From NCBI GenBank assembly GCA_012274445.1, contig JAAROD010000011.1, positions 124,001 to 188,000 on the forward strand: a stretch of 64,000 nt of DNA, read 5' to 3'. Of the stretch, positions 55,189-64,000 are shown one piece after another. The notes below the pieces were generated by a model. It was given only the letters and a program-made list of their open reading frames with translations, ran no database searches and was not told where the DNA came from. This DNA comes from Sclerotiophoma versabilis. Lineage: Eukaryota > Ascomycota > Dothideomycetes > Pleosporales > Didymellaceae. The position numbers were made by a program, and so were the translations under genes. The first letter of the stretch is position 1; the number at the start of each line of letters is the position of its first letter.

Positions 55189-57569
55189 TTACTGGTTAGA
55201 GAGCGGCGGTTTCATTGGTATGCACGTTTTGAGACAATTGTGACACTTGATAGCGGGCTGCTTCGTGTCAGCGTTATGAGATTTGGCACCTGCATGACAA
55301 GAAGCGAGTGTCGACAGAAGCGAGAGCGAGTCCCCACTGGCAACCATGCTAGACATGTATATGACTCCGGCGAGTAGTGCTGGCTGCTGCATGGCTGACA
55401 GACACCGTGCAACCGCTATTCAAAAACGACCAAGCCACGAACAACCACCTGTATGATCTGCTTTAGCGAGATCGTTGCCACGAAAGCTCCCAATTGGTAG
55501 CAGCCAAGAGGCCATTCTGAATCCGAGCGCAAAACTCCATAGCAACACATTAGATTTCAGCTCTATTCTTCGTGACAGAACTTTTTCTTGCTGTTGCAGA
55601 TAAAGGTCGTACTTAACGTTCGGTGTACGGCGCAATGCTTCCGTTGGCTTGCTCATGACGTATGTCTTCGGTACCAACACAAATATTCTTATCTCCGGCA
55701 GCAAAAATGGGGCTGTGGCGCTGATCTGGAGATGAGCAGTTGGCGATGGGCTCGTAAACATTACTATTGGACACGAACACCAATCCAGGTCGCGTTGATC
55801 GTTGCTCCGCCTTCATCAATTGAAAGTTACTCGAGCGCTCCGCGGAGGTCAGTGCTCAACTCGGGTCGTTAACATCCGAACAACTTTGTATAAGATGCGT
55901 GAGGTTGTCCGTGTCTGACCCACTACCGAGAGTTAGCAACAGGGCGAGTATTCGCAAATTCGACACTGTAATTGATACATCCTGACGTTGGAAAGTGAAG
56001 TTGCTGCGATCTATTGAGAGCGTGAGATCGCCAACATCGATCTGCACTAATCGCAGTTAGATGGCAAGAAGAACCGATCTCGGCCGGATAAGGCTCACTG
56101 GCGCAAAGGGTCCATGGCGGCTTCCGCTAATCACCCGCGCGAGCTGATTAGACCACGTTGGGTAAAGCTGGATGACCGTACCCGGACGATGCAGGTGACA
56201 CTTTGGGTCGCTAGCCGTTATGGATACCAGGAGAAAGCACCGATTTGTAGAGTCAAGCCACTCAATAGTCGGTCTTGATTCGACAGGAACGGTTTGTTTA
56301 GGGCCGGATCCTGACACACGTAAGATGGATCTAGTTGTGTTTGACAAGTAATGCAAATATGGATTGAACATACCGCGATGACGTTACAAAAGCGGCCATA
56401 CAAGCAGGCTTCTGACGGTTGGAGTGTTTTAAAGACTTTGAGCTTGCATACGCAATGGTAGCTTTGCATCTATGCCAGTAAACAGCCTTCACAGTCGTGC
56501 GCGACGCCTGTCCCAGTCAAGCGGCGCATACGTTTCGCGAAGGAACAAGGTTTTGTAAACGGATTTGGCGCGCTCTTTGAACAAATTTTGGTAAGATTGA
56601 AGGGGGCAGCAGAGCGCACTATTCTTGAATCTGTTCACGTGTAGAACAAGCAAATATGTTTCAGGATGCACGGGAGCTCCCTTCGATAGTGTTATCGTTC
56701 TGCTATTGGTTTCATCGACCACTCAAGTAATTGCACCACTGACGTAGCAGCTTTTCTTTCAAGATTTGACTCATCGACGTTGTACTGCAAGTCTGACTGA
56801 AAGTACGGCCTAGAGGTATTCGTTTATTTGAGTCGTGCGCAGTCATGGCGTCCGTGGCATGCGGTTGACGTCTGACAGCGCAAAAGATGAGATAGCACCG
56901 GGGATTGAATTGTGCAAAGACTTGTATATGAAATGTCCAGATGAGCCCGAGATCGAGCTTTCCCACAAGGCTGCACATCTTATCGCATCGAAACCAGTCC
57001 AGTGAGCGGTTTACGAGCTCATCGAGATAATGCAACAATCGGAACTCCGGATGCATGCTTTAGACGCAACATGGGTAGGAGGCACGACAGGATTAGCTGT
57101 TGAGGCCGCGACAAAGCGTGCATGAAAGCATTCTGCAGAAGGGGAAGAGTCCGAGGTATTCCGTTATCGTGACTAAACTGTGGCTCCTTGTGCGAGTCTA
57201 TCACCACAATTGACCAGAACTGCAATAGAGTGCATTTCGAAGCAGGGGTGCTTCAGCTCTCAGCGTCTGCTTCAAGGGTCTCTGTCCCGAGAACCGGGTA
57301 TTCGTTGATGTCGTGAACCTTCGACGGTGAAGTCGAAGGCTTTCGACTGGAAGGGAAATGACGCCGTGTATTAACAGCAAAGATGCGCGTGAAACCCATG
57401 CCTTGTGCAACTGCCCGACGGCCTTCGAAGAATCGCCTGTATGCGCGAACATGTGTTTATCGTCAAGGATTTGTAAGGATGCGACAGATGCGCATCCCGG
57501 TCGGTACGGTCCATGGTCCGCTCTGATGGCAGATTGCAAGCCTCGAGCGGGTGTCACGAATGTCACCAC
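55189..57569 (-). other. Series of minus-strand open frames, unresolved gene or pseudogene
   Basis: Ten open frames of 60-120 codons follow each other on the minus strand, changing frame as introns or frameshifts would require. At one place splicing is convincing: frame 56371-56057 ends within a GTGAGC..CTAAC..GTGCAG segment (56 nt) whose removal joins GPFAP in phase to IDVGDLTLSIDRSNFTF. Other joins could not be fixed. The translations match no family I know. The last frame (55392-55189) starts with a weak signal-like segment and contains four cysteines. It may be a multi-exon gene, a decayed gene or a coincidence. Confidence 0.3.
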
Positions 57570-60500
57570 GTTCGTTTTTCTGGTTTTCGTCTATTTGGCG
57601 CTGTCCGACACCTGGTTGTCCTAAAGAAACAGGCCAAGGCACCTGACTTGATCATTTGTACCACTGAAATTAGAACGGTGACCGACATGATCGTTGCGCA
57701 GGGCAGTCCCTCCTGTGACACTCTCAACAACATACGGTCATTGTTGTGAATTGGCAGAAGGTACACCAGAGCGGTGTCCGGGAACTGCATCTGATTTTAG
57801 TGCGTGGTAGTCACAACGCCGCCAGATCTTTACAATGAGACTAGTGACGAGTTCGTCAAGCGCCTGGCCTGGCGCGAGGGTTTCTCAAAACGATAGTTTG
57901 AACCGAATCGTCCATGTTTGAGAAGCCGTGAGCGATGCAGCTTCGAGGCCAGATGGAGAGCAGCTCCCAGCACGATGGCGTTCGTGGCTTTCGGCCTGTA
58001 TGACAGCCCTGCGGTCCGATACGGGATGGAGGGTAAGACGGGAGGCTGTATACTGTTCATGCAAGGGTGTAGTCACGACGTTGGGTCATCATCGTGGAAG
58101 AGTCGCCAGCGTGTCTCTTGATCTGAATGCTGCCACGCTGTGCTCGCTGCTGAAAGCCGCGTTGTCGATCTTCCGACTCCGGCATTAATAGCGGCAATTA
58201 GCCGGGTCGGATTTGGATTGGCTGGGAGGGTGCCTTGAAGCTTATTAGGGACTAGGTGTGACGCGATGGCGACGCTACATGTACTGACAGCCCCTGGATG
58301 ATGGCGCAAAGAAACTAGGGCTTGGCAACACATAGCAACGAACAGCGGCCGCCCAGCAAAACAAAGTGACGGACTGTCAGGCGGTCAACTGCTGCAGTGC
58401 AACCATGTGGCGGCCCCCAGCGCTTCCGCATGGTCGCATCGTACCTTGTGCGAGGTCTCGTTTTGGAGCTGGTGAACACGCAGCTGGCCGTCCAGGGGAT
58501 CAGTAGCAGCGCGATTCCGAGGAACAGGTTCGTCCTGGAGCCAGGATCCTGCAGCCGAAGATGTTCGACAGTGCCTGGGTGATCCCGGTTGCGGCGGGCG
58601 GGGCTTGCGTTGGCACACGAACCTGGAGCGGTCAAGACAGACGACGTGAAGGATGGCCGGGCGAGGGCCTTGGCGGGCAGGTTGGTGTCAAATCCCACGG
58701 TAGGCCGAAGAGTCAGATGCAGGTCCGGCTCGCCTGCCGGATCTGACAGAGAACGGGGGCGGGCGGAGACTCGAGACTGGAAGAAGACGCGAAACGCACT
58801 GTCCGGGCTGCGCGCTCGCCAAGGTTTCGTAGATTGTAGGAGCTGCAACGTCGCCAGAAAGCGAGAGTTTGCTCCGCGGTGGGCCAAACACGCCTAAGGC
58901 CACGAAACCATGAAATTGGCTCCGGCCCTGGACGTTGACCCCGGCGCTGCGTGGTGAGCGACGAGGGCAGTGTTTGGTGATCGGCCGGCTGGAAAAGATC
59001 AGCACGTCGGGAAGGCGCGACCCTTGATCGAGGAAGGCGCGCCCACCCCTGCTGCCAATCACGGCCGCCCAGGCATCGTTGCACTTCCCGCAAACTGCAA
59101 CCAGCGTCGTTAGACAGCTGTCAACCGTCCGCACCGAAAAAGGGGCTTGTTCAGGTCGAGCGCTGACGGCCGGTGCTGGCTTGACATCATGGCTGTCGTC
59201 GCAGTCGTCGTAGCCTGCCGTTGGCAGTTGTGCTCGACACGCGTGCGTGCATTCGCCTTTGTCAAGGCTGACGTACGTAGCATCGCCTCCATCAGTCCCA
59301 TCAGACGCAGCTCCGGCGGAGAGAGGTTGATTGCAGACTTGCTTCTCTCGTTCACGTGCATTGGCGGTTTGAGACAGACTCGAGCGCGACGTGACCTAGC
59401 GCTGGACTGCAGGGGATTGCTGTCCACGGCTCCCCTCTGTTGCCTCTGTTGCGTGGGCGAGGAGGAACAGGCATCGCTGTCGACGATCACCCGTAACCAA
59501 TCTCAGTTTGACGGCGGGCAGATGAGCGTGTCGTCGTCCCAGCTGCTATTCCTGCACCACCGATGAACGCCTCTTTTTCTTCTGAAAACTCTCTGCTGCA
59601 GCACTAGTCCCATCTCACTTCACAACACAACAGCGAGCCTTCCGCTCCTGGCTGCTGGAAAGGCTCTGTTGCACAGCGGTACACGCTCGTCAGCCACCAG
59701 CCTGGTTTGGGCCTGCGGCAGCTGTCTACCGGGCATGGTGCCATCTGCTGGGGCCACAAAGGAGCCATCAGCATGGCTCCAGCGTGCACAGCATGTCACT
59801 ATCGGATTGACCTCCGCCCTGGTCGAAGGTACGGTCGCAGACAGTGTCGTTCACGTTGCGTCTGCCCCTCCGAACCTGCTGAGAGCTCATCATGGCGCCC
59901 TGCTCCTGCAGTCCCGCTCTCATGCCTCTTCAGCCGTCATCATGGTACCGTGCAACCGGTCCCCGGTGCAGCTGGGAGTCGATGGGCCCTCTGTCTAGCG
60001 GTGCTCGACGGGGCCCTCTATTGGAAGATGCACGAACTGCTTTTGTTTGGACGAGAATGCATCCGGTCTGGTCTGCGCCCACGTTGAGCGAGGAATGCGG
60101 AGGATATCCCTACGGCAGGTGCACGCGAACGGGGCGAGGCTGCAAAGGGTGAACTTTGTTCTGCACAGAGTTGGCAGCAGCCAATGCTTGAGACGATCGT
60201 CCGCGGGCCAGCCAGATCTTGGCCTTCGCCCGCTGTCGCTGTGATGGAACGTTGACAGCTCGCTGCGGCGGCCAGTGTGTGGGAGCGAGGATGAGGTAAT
60301 CGACCAGGAGCCAGTGAAAGGCACGCGACGAAAAGGGCTGCGAACAGGACCGGCCCCTGCTCGTTTCCGCCTCGAGTCAAATGCAGCAAGATCTGCGTCG
60401 ATTCAAGTGGTGGAGACAAGCGGCGACGCTCTAATGGCGCGCCCGGCGTAAGGCCTGCAGCAGATAGCGCGGCTTCACCACCGGCTCGTGCCTCGAGTTC

Positions 60501-61278
60501 TGCGGCGTAGTGGGAGGCCCTCTGTTTCCTCTCCCAGCCAAAGCTCGCGTTGTGCACGATCGGAGAATATAGGCCAAACTTTAACTCGCACCTGTCAGAA
60601 GCGCAGACGTCGTGCTAGACGCGCCTGTCTGTCCTCCGCTGGCGCTTGCTAGCATTCCCCTGGCGCATTGCCTGGGTGCAAGATCGCGCTGCATGGTTGA
60701 AGTACGGCCCGTTGCAGTCTTGCTTTGCCCAGAAACGCCTCCTTCGTCGTGGATCTGTTCTTAAACACCTTGCGCCCGTCATCACGACCCTGACTATTCC
60801 TGCGTACTGCTGCGTGCTTGCGCCGGCTCATCTCTTCCCACTCGATTGCGATACCACACCCTGTACATTGCCCAAATCGATCCTAACTTCTTGTACTATA
60901 ATTTGGGTCCGAATTTTACCAACCGTCCTCGAGACCAGTATATCTGCGATATACTTGTGGTCGTTGCTGCCCTGGATTTTGGCACCCCACCTCGTATATT
61001 ACCCTTTTCGTCACAACGGCCCTTCCCGTTCTTTATCGAATACGTAAGTCAACACCCAATCTCCAGTCTTTGCCTTTTCATGGTTCATGCCGGTTTGCTC
61101 AATCAGCATGCGCTGCCAGCCATGGGGACCATGAACGTCAACCATGGATCACACATCCAGTCAACACTACTCTGACATATTTCGAGCAGTATAAGAGATT
61201 GCAGCTGTGCAAGTCATGGAATATCTCACACTTCAAGATATTCCGCACCGCCACTGCAACCCCGTACACTCACACAGA
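57570..61278. promoter_or_regulatory. Long upstream region of the homeobox gene
   Basis: 3.7 kb without a convincing gene. From about 58.3 to 60.6 kb the sequence is clearly more GC-rich, and many frames of 60-190 codons overlap on both strands, none protein-like. From 60.6 kb a C/T-rich leader with several short upstream frames follows. Long intergenic regions and leaders are common before fungal developmental transcription factors. Confidence 0.45.
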
Positions 61279-62839
61279 ATGGCTTCCCAGTCAAGTGAAA
61301 GGCCGGTGGGGCACACGGCAGCGGTATGTAATACCTATTCTTCTGATTCTATGCCCCCTTCGAGTCCACCTCGTTTGTTACTTCCTCCTCATCAACCCCA
61401 TGTGTGTTATGGTTACGCCTCCTGTAGCAATTCACTCGAACGTGCTGCAGCCCAGGCCAACCTCTCCCCTATGGAACTCAAGGAAATCACTCTACCTGAA
61501 CCTTCCCAATCCTCACATTCCCTTTCCACACTACTCACACGTCAAACCTCCGAAGAGATTCCCTTTTGTGGCGTGCTTGGGAGTGATATGGATGTCCTCA
61601 AACATGACTACGCAATTTCTGCTACTCGATCGTGCAGCGCAGGCGCGCGAGAACATTATCGTTTCTGGTCCAATACTAAGACCAAACCACAGAACCATCT
61701 TCAACGCAGTTCACCGCCCCTCCAGCCTGGCGAGCAAAACTTTCCAGGGAAGCTTCCCTCATTCGATGAGGTCAGTACAGTTCGAAAGTTGGAACTGCAT
61801 TATCCTAACTCTTGCAGTTCGTCCAAACGACCATTGAGAGAACACCGCCACACACACCATCCCGAAGGAACGAATCCACGGAAAACTCTCCGCGTGTGCG
61901 CCCCCAGTTTGATGATGTAGCCTGGTCAGAGAGCAAACGCAGGCGCGTTGACACATTGGGCGACATCTACGCTCGTCCCTCCAACGCCGCAGAGTACCCA
62001 CCCGCTGGCTCTCGCCGCATGAGCTCTGCTATCGATCCTGCACTCTACCATGCAGACCCCGCTCGCGCGAGACAGCAATCAGCAGGCCCCAGTCATCACC
62101 GTCCAAGCTTACCTTACCCTCCTCCTGCATCAACGCCACAACATGCACGTCATCAATCTCAACCCGTTGCCCAAGGTCATCCTCCCTATCAGCAGCCTCC
62201 AATGCACGCACACCGAATGGTTGTCCAAAGTTCATACGTGCAACCACCCCCTCAACCTGGAATGATGTATGAGCGCAGGCAAAGCTATTACCAGGACCCT
62301 CACATGCAGCAACACGGGTATCCGTACGATGACCGCCGCGAATCAGTCTACTACGCCGGCCAACAGTACGCTGCTCCACCGCCCACAGGATACGAACAAG
62401 GCTACTACGATGTCCGATTCCAGCAGCATGTCGGTGTCGATCACAACGCCTTCAACCGTAAGCGACGCGGCAACCTCCCAAAAGAAGCCACCAACGTCCT
62501 GAAAGAGTGGTTCCATGCAAATCGCGCATCACCTTACCCTACTGAAGACCAAAAAATGGAGCTTTGCCGAATGACAAACCTGTCCTTGAATCAGGTATGT
62601 TCCTTCCTTACATCTATTATGGGCACACCATTCTATACTTGCACTACGTCTGCCATCTTTCAGATGTCTTCGATGCATTACTAGGCAGCTTCAGAGCTAC
62701 GGCACTCTGTTTCACAACTTTCTTCTCTAAAGCAATACTGACGAAACCATAGGTCAGCAACTGGTTCATCAATGCACGCCGTCGCGCTCCACAGAAGGAA
62801 CAACGAGAACGCGAGTCCAACGCCAGCTCTGATCAGTAG
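61279..62839 (+). CDS. TALE-class homeobox (KN) transcription factor
   Basis: Nuclear DNA-binding regulator. The last two exons are secure: 61818-62594 and 62753-62839, joined over a 158-nt intron that splits the homeodomain after SLNQ, before VSNWFINARRRAP. The homeodomain (about residues 383-441) has the three-residue loop extension (ASPYPTEDQ) of TALE proteins and the recognition helix NWFINARRR. It resembles fungal Cup9/Tos8-like and related regulators. The first exon is placed at 61279-61770, joined over a 47-nt intron (GTCAGT, branch CTAAC, GCAG); this part reads through a possible internal donor (GTATGT at 61324), so the N-terminal region may contain another intron. With one long first exon the product has about 451 residues. 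The part before the homeodomain is Pro/Gln/His/Tyr-rich and disordered, as in activators or repressors. Targets unknown. Confidence 0.88.
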
Positions 62840-63102
62840 GCTTTGTCTGGTCGAACCAGACTAGCTAGCGTCATCACCTCTGGCAACAAGACGCTGTTAT
62901 TTTCGCCATCTCGCACTGGAAATGCATTGTATCGCACATGATGACGCACGCCTATGTCGTCGTCACAACTTGTGGGCCCTTTCTTACTGTCAAATGGATT
63001 TTCATCTGGCACATGCATAATAAGGTGCTAGGATAGGCTCTCCTCTCCTTGCCTACTGTACTGTACGTAATACCCTGAGTACCAAAACGGAGCATTAAAA
63101 AC

Positions 63103-63128
63103 CTGGCATGGGCATGGGCATGGGCACG
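63103..63128. repeat. Hexanucleotide repeat TGGGCA
   Basis: Four consecutive copies of GGGCAT/TGGGCA with one change at the end, non-coding. Confidence 0.8.
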
Positions 63129-63900
63129 GGTATACACACCGAGGCCAGGCGTTTACCGGCGTTCCCGCGGACACTTCAAGACGCGGATGAATTTGGTTTG
63201 TGGTTTCAGTACGTAGTGTTAATCAAGTCAAACTATTCTCTCCATGAGCGCACTGACATTGCGATGTTTAATGTTGATTGTGACACTGACCGCAGCCTGA
63301 ACCCAAGTGCAGCACTGACTGACTAGATTTCTATGATTCGTGTACACTCTTACTCCACAAACAATTAAGCTGAGGTGAAAGCCAGAGGTAAAAGCCAAAA
63401 ATATGATAATCGCCACGACTAGGAGACTTTTCACTGGTGAAACATCCGCACATGTGGCGCTATCTAAGCTCGTCCGGTGCACCACCATGTGGCACTGTTA
63501 GCACCGCTGGCATATTCCGCCACCGGGTGATCAACACACTATCGAAACAGCAACGCATACATGCAAGGCCCAGCCCGCAACAGAGTTCAGACTACATCAC
63601 GGCTTACAATGCACTACTGTCAAACGACGATGTGCGACCGTGACTTTGACTAGCCCCGCGAGCGTTTAGCTCACCTCGGTATGCACCGTGAAGGTTTGGC
63701 TGCGGAAGGAACATTTGGCAGCCGCTGAAGCATATGACTATCGAAGTTTGTACGGAGAAGACTATTTTATTTTGAAACAAAGCACGCTAGGGTAGGACTT
63801 GTCGTGGGGTTTTGCGTGCTTTGCGGGCCTTGGCTGGAGCATGTGTGTGTGTTTCATGTATGGTCTGGGTTTCCGCTGGCTCTCCGCGGAGTTCAAATTA

Positions 63901-63955
63901 GGTTCAACACTCGGTTTACACTGGGTTTACACTGGGTTCAAACTGGGTTCAGGGT
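63901..63955. repeat. 11-bp tandem repeat, five imperfect copies
   Basis: Units of the type GGGTTTACACT follow each other five times with two to four changes, in non-coding sequence. Confidence 0.8.
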
Positions 63956-64000
63956 CGGGTGCTTTCATGTATCAGAAACTTGACGCTTAACGGTCAGGCG

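Larger units (their letters stand above)
62840..64000. other. Gene-free end of the window
   Basis: Short frames only, with two small tandem repeats noted separately. No gene seen. Confidence 0.5.

Noticed and set aside
55189..55392. 67-codon minus frame as a small secreted Cys protein
   Set aside because: The hydrophobic start is weak, only four cysteines occur, and it may belong to the unresolved series of frames at 55.2-57.6 kb.
58315..60557. Overlapping frames of 100-190 codons on both strands
   Set aside because: GC-rich sequence with few stop codons; translations are low-complexity and there is no preferred strand or frame.
1..64000. tRNA, rRNA, CRISPR arrays or prokaryotic insertion sequences
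   Set aside because: No cloverleaf B-box pattern, rRNA core or spaced direct repeats were noticed by eye; a covariance-model scan would be decisive for tRNAs.

Overview
The window is nuclear DNA of a filamentous ascomycete, most likely a dothideomycete of the order Pleosporales. The reasons are short introns (about 40-75 nt) with GT..AG ends and CTAAC/CTGAC-like branch points, pyrimidine-rich leaders, and a vacuolar subtilisin of the type known as an allergen in Alternaria and Curvularia. There are also a Bys1-family secreted protein, GT15 mannosyltransferase, fungal F-box proteins and decayed pogo-like DNA transposon pieces. No prokaryotic features, tRNA, rRNA or CRISPR were seen. All exon joins are my own reading of splice signals and frames and are not confirmed by transcripts. 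|| Layout. 1-2.1 kb has no convincing gene. 2.1-3.5 kb is a KRE2/MNT1-type mannosyltransferase with one frameshift. 3.5-12.3 kb is an accessory, repeat-scarred compartment with two transposase remnants, a decayed ankyrin gene, homopolymer runs and short tandem repeats. Within it lie three intact, intron-containing genes for a family of small secreted ten-cysteine proteins (7371-7767 minus, 8328-8725 plus, 9588-9996 minus). Because of their introns they do not appear as long open frames. They share signal peptide, cysteine order and intron positions, and are the most interesting content of the window. || 12.3-20.4 kb is a five-exon BEACH-domain gene (minus). It faces, across a 1.1-kb repeat-bearing promoter region, the vacuolar subtilisin gene (21.5-23.5 kb, plus). 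A pentanucleotide satellite follows, then a disordered Ser-rich protein (24.3-28.1 kb, minus) and an MFS transporter (28.5-30.3 kb, minus). 30.3-35.5 kb is gene-poor, with one small hypothetical gene and a broken F-box gene. A cytochrome P450 (35.6-37.1 kb), a Bys1-like secreted protein, a three-exon unknown gene (38.9-39.9 kb) and an F-box-like protein with a cysteine cluster (41.8-43.7 kb) come next. 45.2-49.7 kb encodes a secreted S33 peptidase fused to a long Ser/Thr/Pro-rich stalk with a predicted GPI anchor. A broken small secreted gene and an OsmC protein follow. 52.3-61.2 kb is gene-poor, with one series of minus-strand open frames that may be a decayed or multi-exon gene. The window ends with a TALE homeobox transcription factor (61.3-62.8 kb) behind a long GC-rich upstream region. 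|| The genes do not form one pathway. Housekeeping and trafficking genes (BEACH, vacuolar protease, MFS, OsmC, homeobox) alternate with surface or secreted functions (GT15, Bys1-like, GPI peptidase, ten-Cys family), the latter often beside transposon debris or gene decay, as expected for a plant-associated fungus.
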